Below are positions 37,501 to 48,965 of a DNA stretch of 64,000 nt, piece by piece. How positions within the stretch are numbered: the first letter of the stretch is position 1; the number at the start of each line of letters is the position of its first letter. A program made the position numbers and the translations under genes. Source of the DNA: Jacaranda mimosifolia (taxonomy: Eukaryota; Streptophyta; Magnoliopsida; Lamiales; Bignoniaceae); the NCBI GenBank assembly GCA_018894105.1, contig CM032126.1:3499001-3563000 (forward strand). The letters are read 5' to 3'. Below the pieces are notes generated by a model, which was not told where the DNA came from, searched no databases, and saw nothing but the letters and a program-made list of their open reading frames with translations.

Positions 37501-39455
37501 CAATTAAATCAAAGGACGTCCCTCTAACATTCGGAACTACTGCTGAAACTGCGTCGATTAAACTATGGTCCAGAACACTCGAACAATAGAATAATAAATA
37601 TATTGCAGACTTAAGGATGAATTTCATATTTGGCCATGAATTTCAACATCATTAGTTTTATTTATTTATTTTTTACATTGTATATGTTGCTTGAGTGCTT
37701 GCTTTTGGGGGGATTTTTTTTTTCTTTTTTTGGGGCGGGGGGGTGGGGGGGTTGGGTTGGGTTTGGGTTTGTACATAGTTTTTTGTCATGTATTAATTGT
37801 TGAAAATCATGTGAAAATATATGATTAACATGACATGATATTTTAGATAGTGGACAATATCTCAATATAAGTTTTTAAAGGCAAAGGTGGCCAATTTTGG
37901 ATTTGCTTGTATCACTATATTTTTGCCCTACACCTACCAGAATCTCAACCACAACATCTTTTCCAGCTTTGCTGCATGCACGGGGAGGAACATGATGCTT
38001 AACTTAATTGACTAAGAAAATCCTTTTATCATGTTACCACATATAATATTGTAGCAATCATATGTGTTGTTACCGCTGAAATTCTTCAAAATCTTACCCA
38101 AACTATTTTTCCTCATCTTTCTTCTAGAAACGGGGTGTAACAAGCATCTCACGTAAGGACACTTGGAAGATAAGAATTGAGTAGTTCTGAATAGATTGGT
38201 CATATATTCATGAAATTCTTGAACGTGTCGGATATGGTGTGATATTACTCATATGTCCATTACTGAACAACAAGATTTACATCCCTCTTTCTTGCATAGA
38301 TCAAATCAGATCATGTTATATATTAAATCCAATTTTGTCAATCCATCTAGGCCTGTAAATTCAAGTTTGGGTATTTTAGAGTATGGATGTGGGTAGAGTA
38401 ATACCCTACCCGTTCATAGGGATAAATCCATCTGATCTTGAAAATTGAAAGGCTTGGATTCAGCGACATGGACCACATTGTGCCAAAAGACACCCCAATA
38501 AATACTTTCATTATCATATTTTATAAGTATGTAATCCATATTTTACTTTTTCTACCACATACACTCTCCATTATTTACGTCCTTGAAAACATTTACCTAG
38601 TCTGGGGATTGCAGAATTTTCATGGAAATCCCAACAACTCTAACTTGTTTGGTCCAAATGAAGTTGTTTAACTTTGATTCGATCGATACATGAGTAACTT
38701 AATTCAAACTATAAGAAAATCCATCAACTCACATCAGTGTCCAATACTTTCATTCATCCAACACAATTCAATTCCTATAATTACATATATAGCTAGCAAT
38801 GACCTGGGCAATGTAACAAATTTTATTCTATTAAACAAGTCAAGAATTTTAAGCCAATTTATGAATTATACCCAAATTGAGATAAATCTTTTCAAATACA
38901 AATTTTCTTACCGAGCATGCCACTGAAATAATACCTAAAAATATGAATATAATCCTTCACGTTTGATCATGAATTTCAACATCATCACTAAATTTACTAT
39001 AAAATTACCCATTTGCACAAACTTTTCTTAGGTAGCTGACAAACCATGGTCCCCTCCCACACCCCCACCCCCTTTCTTCTTTTTTTAACCTAAAGTCAGT
39101 CCACGTTTTCCAGGCAAAAGAATAATGCTGTCAATGCCAATCAAAATGTCGGGTAGACCCAGGAAATTTCCTTAGTACAAACCAAATTTGGCCAAAATGT
39201 GGTGGGCGCACATTGTAATTTGTCAGTGGGATTCAAAACCTCAACAGCTTTAATTCCATATTATTATGTTCTGTGGTCTTGAAAACCTCAAGCTTTCCGC
39301 CCCAGTCCAACCAGAGGGCTCCATTTTCTCGTACACATTTGTTCGTTTTATTATATTCTAGTTTGTTGGCATGTGTGTCCTAACTCATTTTCATGTCTTC
39401 AAGTTTTGACTTTTTGCAGCTTTGTGGCGCTATTGAAGTTTGTTTTTGCTGAAAA
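34557..39455. other. Gene-poor intergenic DNA
   Basis: 4.9 kb with no supported gene. Landmarks are a cluster of three ACGTG motifs at 35523-35595 and a G-rich tract at 37707-37772. Short frames such as 36072-36293 and 38438-38926 have AT-driven composition and no family resemblance. Confidence 0.5.
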
Positions 39456-39801
39456 CACCTGTTTTGCTTTGTTTTCAAATACTTTTCGTTTTTTGTTGAA
39501 AATAAAAAACATCAAACTTCAACTTTTCTCATATTTTTATAAATATTTTATTCTCAAAATATTCTTCAATATACACTATTACACTCTCTCTCCACTTTCA
39601 CTTTTTATTTTTTCCTACTCATAATTACACGATTTTTTATACAAAACACTATGTTTTCCAAATACAACTCATTTTCAACCATATATAATTATTACATTTT
39701 AAACAAAATCTCCAAATAATATTTTTTTTAAAAATTTAAATTTATAACTAATTTTTCACTAAAAAATAAAAATACCTTCAGAAAACAAATTCAAATGGGC
39801 C
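39456..39801. mobile_element. Tourist-like MITE, family A, copy 3
   Basis: Colinear with the family A copies at 19483-20202 and 49490-49861, including the internal CACTCTCTCTCCA motif. The right end is AAATGGGCC followed by TTA. The left end (CACCTGTTTTGCTTTG) has drifted and its TSD is lost. It retains the site where family B is inserted in copy 2, uninterrupted. Confidence 0.6.
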
Positions 39802-40007
39802 TTAGCCATCATTGATGTACGTTATCACCTTTTACAGCCGTGGCTACTGGCTGCCAACTTTGGGCCTGTAATTGCCAAAGAAATTATGACCAACAAAAAG
39901 ATAAATAATGGTCTCTCTTGTATATAATATAATAACCCTACTGCAGTATATTTAGCCTACTGCAGACACGGCCTTACTCGGGCGGTAAAAGGGGTAAAAA
40001 ATCCGAA

Positions 40008-40080
40008 CACGCCCAGTGGGACTCGAACCCACAATCGCCTGATTAGAAGTCAGACGCCTTATCCATTAGGCCATGGGCGC
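40008..40080 (-). tRNA. tRNA-Arg (anticodon UCU)
   Basis: 73 bases on the minus strand fold as a complete cloverleaf. The acceptor stem GCGCCCA pairs with TGGGCGT (one G-U pair), the D stem is GCC/GGC, and the anticodon stem TCTGA/TCAGG has loop CTTCTAA, giving anticodon UCU (reads AGA). The T arm is GTGGG-TTCGAGT-CCCAC and the discriminator is G. There is no intron and no encoded CCA, as expected of a nuclear eukaryotic tRNA. It is unlike plastid trnR-UCU. Confidence 0.93.
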
Positions 40081-40290
40081 TTTGATTGTTGGTTCTACTA
40101 CTAAAGTAATATGATATGATACCAAATTTTCTACAGTTTCTCGACTTTTCAAGTAGAAAATTGCGACATAATGAGAAAAGAAAAAACACGACGAGAAGAT
40201 GCACGTATTGCAATAATTTCTGGTAGCCTTAACGTAGCGTGAAATATACTGTATATCGTTGTTTGAGATGTTGGTTTACTTTTGACCATT

Positions 40291-41046
40291 TTAATATTTT
40301 TAAAATTGAACCGAATAAAAAAAAGTTGATAGCGTTACTTGTTATTAGTTCGATCGATTCGACCGATTGAACCACTAATCCGACCAGCATGACATCATAA
40401 CGACACAATAATCATATTTAATTTTATAAATATATATAATATTTTAATATTAATAAAAAATAAAATTTTCAATAATATAAAAAAATATTAATAAAAAAAT
40501 TTCAATTCTTACTCACTTTAAGGACGTTATTTAAAAATTTATTATCTTACAATTAATCAACTATAAACAAATAAAAAAATAATATTTAATATTAATTTAT
40601 CTAATTGTTCGTTTCATACTTCAAATTCAAGTAAAAATAAATTTTCCTACATCAAATATTTAACATAATTTAAGAGAAATTAAACAAAATAAAACAATAA
40701 ATTAAATATAAGCATGATGCATCCACACATAACTACAATTTTATTAAATTTCAAAAAAATAAATTCATATTTAAAAAATTACATGTCTAAAACCTTTACC
40801 CATCATCTTCAACTCATATATTTTGTCTTTTCTTTTTTAAATTATTTATTTTTTAAAATAATTTAATTTTTAAATTATCAAGAATATAGAAAAATAAATG
40901 AATCGGTGGTCACGCAATTGAACCACTGTCAGTTAATTTGATTTTGACCGATTCAATAGGTCATCAATTTTTAAACTTCAACCGAACCGAATTAACCTCC
41001 GATCACCGGTCCAACTGGCCGATCCGATTGCCAATTTTTGAAACAC
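40291..41046 (-). mobile_element. Non-autonomous element, family M, copy 1
   Basis: About 756 bases of AT-rich DNA bounded by GC-richer ends containing CCGACC/GGTCCAACTGGCC motifs and AAATTGAACC or CCAATTTTTGAAA termini. Its whole length is homologous, in reverse orientation, to 58084-58753, including an internal stretch near 40505-40525 matching 58560-58580. No coding capacity. It is probably a MULE-type MITE. Confidence 0.65.
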
Positions 41047-41212
41047 TGGACTAAACGGCGTTATTAAGATAACACTGGGCCAAAATATAAAGCCAAATTT
41101 CAGTTGTTTCAAGGTTACAAATACAAACTCCAAGACTGATGATAATCATCATGCACAACAGCCCATTCCCATCATCAGGAACCTCTCCAAGAACGCATTT
41201 GCTCTAAATGTT

Positions 41213-41284
41213 AACTTATATTATAGCCGTCAAAAAACATCAAATAATAACTTATATTATAGCCGTCAAAAAACATCAAATAAT
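41213..41284. repeat. 36-bp perfect tandem duplication, pyruvate kinase 3' flank
   Basis: Two identical 36-base units (41213-41248 and 41249-41284), each beginning AACTTATATTATAGCCGTCA. They lie 105-176 bases downstream of the pyruvate kinase stop codon, probably in its 3' UTR. The perfect identity suggests recent origin. Confidence 0.9.
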
Positions 41285-41388
41285 ACACCTTAATGCCAAT
41301 TATGATTGTCTGTTGCAATTTCTCAAACAGAGAGAAAAAGGGCAGGGGCAGGTGATGTAGCTCAAAAACGTATTTTAACTTGGGCGTT

Positions 41389-44300
41389 TTAATCTTCAAG
41401 CTCAATAATCTTTACTACGGATGCATCTCCCACTTTCTGGCAGACAACCACACGATCGTGGGGCTTGATGACTCCGGAGGCTTTTCCATAATCGAGTGCA
41501 ACCTTCAGAACTGACTCGTTGGTTGCGTTTGTAGTGGACTCGGCCTGTAAGAGACGAAGGGATAGTAAGAATCGGAAATCTGTTTAATGTTGAAAAGATG
41601 AAGTATATGGGGTAATGTTTTTGACTCCATAATGTTGTATGTGGCGAAAGTAAGTAGAAAGAACTTACTGGATGTCGAGGATCAGCAAGCAAGGGGAAAA
41701 GACCTCGTACTACGAGCGATTGCCTTGCCTGAACATATGTAGAAAAAGAATTATAAGCTCATCAAGAGGAATTAATATCAAACCGATTTTTGTGATAGAA
41801 TTTCATATTTAATTATGGTTGAAAGTCCACCTCAAAAGCACCGCTGAAACTCCACTTCAATTGATTTGTCTTCAGCCGAGGGATGACAACAGATAAAACA
41901 GGCATAGTTGGCCTATACTTTGCTATCAATCTGCAGTAAGCAGGATGATGTTTGAACTCATGTTGAAATCAGTAAAGGAGCAAATATTTTAAAAATACTG
42001 TCCAAGAGACACTTAACAAGTAATACATTACCTTGCAGCTCTTCCAGATGATGTAAAGCATATGATGACAGATGCCTTCACCTTAAGAGCTGCCCGGACC
42101 TAAAGATAAAATGCAGAAAGAGTTAAATACTAGGGGTCTAGGCATATGCTTAAACACAGAACAACAGAAAAAGGTTTTCATCAGGTTGAATTTGTTTCTT
42201 CCTTTTTTAATTATTTTATTTTATATTTTTCATTGTACATCTTGATCATTTGTTGTCTTGCAACATACCGCAGAGGAAGCAATAGATTCCAAGTGGCTCA
42301 TGGGTTCGCCAACAAATTTTACAGTTTTCTTGAAGTATTGGTCTTGATTGAAGACCTTCTCTGCCTGTGAAATAATAGAGAAAATAGCAGTTACAATTTA
42401 TGTACATCGTTTGAATACTTAACAACTTTCGACGGAATAATGTTACATTGGAAGGAAGGAACATATCATCACATGTTTATTCTCTTTGTTGTGTGCCTCA
42501 GTGTGTGTTTGTAGAGAAATATGTGGAGGCTAGCAAGTAGCAATAAATTCTTGATTACAGTCTAACAAAGGGGCTCACGCCAGGCAGATATAAAGGAGAC
42601 ATATCTGGTCCAAAACCTCTTGCTATTATTTCATAAAATGTATTAAGAATAAAACTAGCAGATAACCTTTTTGAAGATTAGTTAAATAATTACATTTAGT
42701 GCAGAAGACATTGTTGTGTTGCTCTTATACACTTCTGTAAGGCAAGAAAGTGCTCCTATAAACAATTGTACATTCATGCAAGTTGAAGAACTAAAAGGGT
42801 ATACCAGAATCTTAAAGCATTAACCATAAACCTACACCACTTGGTACATTACCAACTCAGGGCTATGGATCAGATATAAAACCCAGCAAAATCATTCAAA
42901 AGAACAAATTGCAAAGAACTGGAACGAAGCGGTTCGACACACCCACCCCCAAACAAGATAAATAAGGAAAGAAAAACTGGAAAAAGGACACCACAACCCC
43001 TCCCCTGCTATTACACAAGTACACAACTAATTAAATGCACATAAGGTAAAAGGTGACTTACCTCAGCACAAATTTTGCCAACAGTAGAAATAGTTTCAAC
43101 AGGGTATAATCCACGTAAAGTCTCAGCGCCAAGAAGAATTGCATCACATCCTGAAATATATTCATTATCACCATGTTCAGCTGGCTGATAGGTTTAACCA
43201 ATAATGAATGAAGCAAGGAGTAGAGAATAAATTAAACTACAGCACACAAAATACAAAGCTAAGACATCAAATTATGCCCAGAAATGAACACAAATAAAGT
43301 GCTTTAAGAAAAGCTTAACATTACAAACTGGTACTAATTTTCCACAAGTACATACAACTTGAGTTATGAGTACGAATGGCCTCTTTTTCATTTTTAGGAA
43401 GAAAAAAAAAACAAAGATTGAAATCATAGTCTAATTGATTTTAGAGGCCCATTTGTCATTTAATTTATTAGAATTGCATACATAGACAAAAATTTGAATC
43501 AAATCATTTTTTCTCGAGCCGTATGAGGAGAAAACTTCCTATACGGTTCGGGGGGGGGGGGGGGGGGGTGGTATTGTTCATCTACATCTATCCCAATGAA
43601 CTGTCTATCGAATCGTTGCAATTGATGTTAGATCCCGAAGAGAAGGAAAAGATCTTAGAAAAGTGGGCTTTTATGATCCAATGAAGAATCAAACTTATTT
43701 AAATGTTCCTCTTATTCTATATTTCCTTGAAAAAGGTGCTCAACCCACAGGAACTGTTCAGAATCTTTTAAAGAAAGTGGAAGTTTTTAAGGAACTTCCG
43801 TCTAATCAAATGAAATTCAATTAAAGAAATACCAAGGAAACATTTTCCCACAAAGAATTTTAGGACAGCAGCTCACCATCCAAAACAGCATTAGCAACAT
43901 CAGTTGCCTCTGCACGAGTAGGCCTGAGATTGTCAGTCATACTATCAACAACACGAGTTACCACTGCCGGCTTTCCAGCCATGTTACATTTGTAAACAGC
44001 AGATTTCTGAAACAAGAAGACCTGCAAAAATAGAAAAATGTTAGGTAGGAATTATTCTAAACAGGCAGGTAAAACATCAACCTAAGACAATGACAAGAAC
44101 GACAATATCATCAAATTAGATAAAATCACTGCATATGTAATGGCTAACTTTTGCAGTTAATTCATTAATTTAGGCAAAACTGACTCAAATTAATCTAAGA
44201 ATGCACGTCTCATATGCAGGAATGATCTCTATTATGTCGGAAGGAGCCCATAATGTTTATACCAACTTATTAGTGGGAGGAGCAACAAAAGAGACACCCA

Positions 44301-47300
44301 TAAATATAACCTTGAATATATCCCAAGACCAAAAAGGATACACTTAAACTTCCGCATGAAACTGAGATTAAGATTACAATTATTTCAGAAACTTGAAATA
44401 TCAAACAGAATCAAATATGCATCACCGACCATATAAACAAAATATTTTCTGCATGCAAAGTGGATAACAGAAATTGGAATCAGTGAATCTAAAATAACTA
44501 TAACAAAATCTAAATGAAAAAAATGGTGCGCAGGCAACTCAGCTTTTTCCCATTTGCAAGCATCACAAGCGCTAACCTTCTCAGGTGGGAGATCTATGCC
44601 AAGGTTTCCACGCGAGAGGATGATGCCATCTGCCTCCTGTAGGATCTCATCGAAATGTTTTAAACCCTGCAAATATGAGTGAGCCAAAGTAAGTTTTTGA
44701 ATACTGCAGAGTGACTAATCTAACTCCATACTCAATCTCTCTTGTAGAGAAGCAACATAAATCCCTCCCCACTAGGACTAGCGCAGCCCCGAAATTTACC
44801 TCCACATTTTCAATTTTAGCAAAGATTTGAGTCTGACTTAGATCACCAAGCTTGGATAGAAAATCACGGGCCTACATTAAGCAAAATCATCAGTGCCAGG
44901 GCACCCAGATAATTGAAAACAGCATAACAAGTGCACGTTCATCAAATAAAGAAATCTAAAGACTGTCTCTTCCTTTGTCACTTTACCTCACGAACATCCT
45001 CTGCATGACGTGTATAAGACAATGATAGGAAATCAATTTTATTCTGAACACCCCATGAGCTGATAACCTGTAAAATAAGTGACATATTTCAAAATCACAA
45101 ACTTACTCAATGACAAATAGGTTAAGGCAGGAACAAAGAGAAAGAAAGGACACAAAAGAATAATTGCTCTTTAAGCTTTCAACTTCTTGTAAAAAATCTA
45201 AACAACAATTATCCTCATGAATGTCAATGCAGGTTGAACAATGCACCATGGCAATTATTGAAAGATAAAAGAAAGCTGCGTGAGGTTTCGGGATCAAGCA
45301 CGGAAGGATGTTACAACAAGAAACAGCTTTAGTCTAACTCATTCAAAGAACATTTGTGTTTTACTATCAGTTAGATACTTTTTCATTTCTTCAGTACATC
45401 AACGAGTTCTTTTACTGTTACAACCAAATTTGAGATCCAATGATCAGACCAGATGGACCAAGGCTGATTATGTACCCAAATTCACCGATAGGCCCTTCAA
45501 AGACCTTCCCCATAGATGCATGAGGCAAAGAAAGCACACACATAACACCACATTTATTGCCACGACTCACCTCCTTGTCCTTATCAGATAGAGTAGGCAG
45601 ATCAATATGAATTTGAGAAGCATGCAAGGTGAATAATGATCCAGCCAAGGTTGCAGAATTCTTGATCACGCAAACCACATCATCGCCTTTCACTTCATCT
45701 ACCTGCCAGCCAAATCACCAATTTCTAGTCATCTACAACTCAAGCAAATAAGTGATGGTTTATTCAGCCTAAGGCAAAACTCAGAAATTCTATACTCATG
45801 CTCATGTTATCATCCATCTCAAGGTAACATTCCATCCAACAAAAGGACAACGAAGGATCCAAAAGAAGAAGAAAATATTGAAGAACCAATCACATAGTTC
45901 AAATAACAAAACAAAGTAAACAAAAAACAGATGGTTTATTCACAAAAATGCTTTATAAAAGAAAAGAAAATACTTACAAGCAAGTCAAGAACTCACATTG
46001 CAAAAGGAATCAAAAAAGTGAGTATGGTTAACAGTAAATTAAACAATTTAGAATACAAAACTCGACCTCATACCTCCAGCCAAACAGAAGTAGTTTCACT
46101 TCCCGTAAATAGGTATTGGCCAGTAAAAATGGTGTCTCCCCTCTTCACAGCCTGCAAATAATAAACTTGATTAGGAAGTACAATAAAAAAAATTAGAATA
46201 ACAGAACTATGCTAAAAGAAGTTTGAATGGTCATAATTCAAAATGACCTCCATTCTGCAACATCAAAAGAGACACACGTCTCATGAATTTGCCAAGAACT
46301 GTCGACTTTCATTATCATAAGAGACATGTTATATACAGAGACAAGAGAGAGAGTTTCTGAAAATATATTAGCAGCCTAGAAATGATAGGGTAGATACCCT
46401 ACACTGAGTTAATTAAATTGTTTCTAAGAATCACAATTATGGAAAGAATGAATAGCAAAAAAATACATTTGGCAACTAAGAGAAAAGATACAAGCCAAGT
46501 CTACAAACCTTGGCCAGTCCAGCAAAGTTGATCGGCAAAACTTTAGATGATGCTTCTTGACCTTGATCAGGTGTTAGAATAACCTTGTCATCTGCCTTAA
46601 GGGTTATAGCTTTCTCACTTTTATTAACAACTTGTATTTCAGCGCCCACGGTGTCTAGCATAACCTGAAAATTGTTAAAATCAACATGCATAAATTTGCT
46701 GGAAGATTAAGGATAATTCATAAAACCCCGAAACATTTAAGTAACAGGAAGGCGTATATACGTTCTACTACTCTGTTCCTCTTTCAAGCTAGTTCTAGAA
46801 CACAGAAACACCAGCTTTTGTCCAACTCTCTAATTATTTAAAATGCCAATTATATTAAATAAAGTATAAATTTCTCAAATTGAAAAATCAAACCTAAGAA
46901 GTACATATACTTACAGCACAGAGTTTCTTACTGCTCTTTATAGCAGTCTTCAAATTCTCCAGAGTCTCCCGATGATACTCCGCATCACCCCATGAAAAAT
47001 CAAATCTTGCCACTGCCCCATTGAAAAAAAGAATAGAAAGAATAAGAATTCCACGAAGATTTTAAAACAGAAAAGCCTCAAAAAGAAAATCCAAGAATTT
47101 CATTCGATTACCGGACATTCCAGCTTTAAGGCAAGCAGAAATAACCTCGGCTGATCGAGAGCGTGGGCCCAGCGTTCCGACTATCTTCGTCATTGCGGCG
47201 AAAAAATTCTGCACCCACACACCATATATTACTCAACGGAATCCAAACACACTCATGCAAACGCCAAAATAGATCTGTATAAAACCTTGAAATTCCACCA

Positions 47301-47392
47301 AAAATCGAAAAATAGAAACTCACCGCTTTGGATGGCTCCAGAATGGTGGCCATCCTGATTGGCTCCTCGAGTAGCAACTCATTTGACTGCAT
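41389..47392 (-). CDS. Cytosolic pyruvate kinase, divergent plant subgroup
   Basis: Sixteen minus-strand exons join in phase to 528 residues: 47324-47392, 47112-47208, 46915-47012, 46509-46664, 46074-46151, 45571-45702, 44987-45067, 44800-44871, 44577-44666, 43877-44021, 43062-43150, 42269-42364, 42032-42099, 41831-41930, 41669-41728 and 41389-41544. The start [20 protein letters not shown] and lack of a transit peptide match the Arabidopsis At2g36580/At3g52990 cytosolic type. The enzyme would convert PEP and ADP to pyruvate and ATP. Landmarks are TKIVGTLGP near the N-terminus, KIEN at 256-259, RGNLG at 280-284, [16 protein letters not shown] after exon 10 begins, and C-terminal [14 protein letters not shown]. 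Several usual active-site residues differ: FDFSWGD for NFSHG, RGNLG for [13 protein letters not shown] for DTKGPEIR. Exon 10 and 11 are separated by an intron carrying plastid DNA. Confidence 0.93.
43390..43830 (+). pseudogene. rps16: Nuclear insertion of plastid DNA: rps16 intron 3' end and exon 2
   Basis: Inside the pyruvate kinase intron 43151-43876, opposite in strand to that gene. 43500-43549 contains the group II intron domain V hairpin (GAGCCGTATGAGGAG ... CTATACGGTTC). Next is a G run, then at 43600-43824 an uninterrupted 74-codon frame plus stop. It reads [19 protein letters not shown] through [31 protein letters not shown] and [12 protein letters not shown], the second exon of chloroplast rps16. 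Exon 1 and most of the intron are absent, so it is not a working gene. It is a NUPT, and the intact frame suggests a fairly recent transfer. Confidence 0.9.
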
Positions 47393-47978
47393 CTTTTCTT
47401 CGGCTTACTTTTCTCTACGAATACTCGGAATATCAAGAAAACTACGAAGCAGAAATAGAATCGTTCGGTTTTCTTCCAGGTTATGATTCTGGTTCTGGCC
47501 TCTGGGCTCTGGGTCTACACTTTGAACAGGGAAGAGACCCTTCTGATGCTAATAATATATAGTATGCATACGAATGGGTTCTTTATTAGTATTTTCTTAA
47601 TTTAGGTTGAGGGGAACAGCGGGGCAATGCTTTTCGCTTTTGGGGGCTGGATTTCTTTTTCCCAAAGAAACTACTTTTCTTTTCGGGTTTTCCCACTGTC
47701 CCGGGTCGGGTGCAAGCCGGGTTTCCCATATCCACTGTTTCACTTTCATCTTTTCTTCGTTTGATACATATTTTATGTTTAAGGACGCGTGATGTTGACG
47801 CCGAGGAATTGAAGTAAATGTCGTGAGAAGAAGAAGCACGTGTTGTTTGCTTTGTGGGCCCGGGCTCGAGAAACCGCATATTCTGTGGGCTGTCCGGTTA
47901 AACCTGTGTCCCAAGCACAAACATTTGGTTCCCTAGTCGACCTCAAAATTACCGCGTTTAAATATGCTTCACTTCAAT
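47393..47978. other. Pyruvate kinase 5' flank
   Basis: Contains the 5' UTR and promoter of the minus-strand pyruvate kinase gene. It is relatively GC-rich to about 47940. A 107-codon minus-strand frame at 47597-47920 has no family resemblance and is not annotated as a gene. Confidence 0.4.
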
Positions 47979-48636
47979 GGGCCGATTGAATTTATTTTCT
48001 GGAGTTATTCTTATTTTTTTGGTTAAAAAAATAATAAAAAATTAGTTATAAAAGTATTTTTGAAAATAAAATATTATTTAAATATTTTATTTAAAATATA
48101 ATGATTATGTAAAATTAAAAATGGGTTGTATTTGAAAAATATAGTGTTTTTGTATTAAAAGTCGTATAAATATGAGTAGGAAAAAATGAAAAATTAAAAT
48201 GGAGTTTCATTTTCATTTCTAGTTTCCAGCATTTCCATTTTGGTAAAAACTAGTTATGTGATGTAATGTGAAAATGAAAATGTGTTTGGATGAAATGTTT
48301 GGAAATGTAATTATTATATTGGTTTTAATAGGTTACAAGTAAAGAGAGATAAAAATAATGAAATAGAGAGAGAAGATATATAGGTTATTGGAGAATGTAT
48401 TTTGAAAATGAAAATAAAAATGATATTGGGTGATAATTTATAAAAAGTTATAGTCTTCATTTATAGAATAATAGAAAACATGAAAATGGTCTGTAGAAAT
48501 GAAACCAAACAACCCTTTGTCTAAAAGAATATTTTGAGAATGAAAATGTCTGTAAACATGGGAGAGAAGTTGATGGCTATCTGTTTTCATTTTCAGCAAA
48601 AAATGAAAATGAGTTCAAAAAATAAAAACAAATGGG
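47979..48636 (-). mobile_element. Tourist-like MITE, family A, copy 5, reversed, interrupted
   Basis: Ends GGGCCGATTGAATTTATTTT and AACAAATGGGCCC. The sequence is the reverse complement of the family A layout, but is split by a family B copy at about 48201-48516. The insertion point differs from that in the 19.5 kb copy and appears to replace the CT-rich CACTCTCTCTCCA segment. The TSD is no longer clear. Confidence 0.55.
48201..48516 (-). mobile_element. Tourist-like MITE, family B, nested, reversed
   Basis: Homologous to 19695-20036 in reverse orientation. The right end is GAAACCAAACAACCC. The left end is truncated and begins near GAGTTTCATTTTC. It lies within a family A copy. Confidence 0.55.
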
Positions 48637-48666
48637 CCCTTGGAGACCCAATTTGACAATAATTAA

Positions 48667-48965
48667 GAGCCCGTTTGGTTTAATTTTTATAAATGATGAA
48701 AAGTAATTAGTGAAAATGAGTTAAAAATGATTTTGTATTTGAATAAATTATTGAAAAAATAATGATTATGTTGGGTACTAATTGTCGATGGAAAGAAATA
48801 GAAATAATAGAATAAGAAAAGATATATAGATTATTAGGAGACTATATATAGATTATTAGAAAACGTGTTTTGAAAATAAAAATGAATCATAAAAAGTGAT
48901 GTGTTTCATTTTTTGAATAATAGAAAATGTGAAAATGGACTTTGAAAATGAAACCAAACAGGCTC
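48667..48965 (-). mobile_element. Tourist-like MITE, family B, stand-alone copy
   Basis: 299 bases with inverted ends GAGCCCGTTTGGTTTAATTT and GAGCCTGTTTGGTTTCATTT, and TAA on both sides (48664-48666 and 48966-48968). The TWA target and ends support PIF/Harbinger affiliation for the family. Confidence 0.75.

Noticed and set aside
43600..43824. rps16 as a functional nuclear gene
   Set aside because: Only exon 2 is present, with no exon 1, transit peptide or start codon in context. It lies antisense in another gene's intron.
47597..47920. 107-codon minus-strand frame upstream of pyruvate kinase
   Set aside because: No family resemblance, and its position fits the 5' flank/promoter. Overlapping frames in other phases suggest chance.
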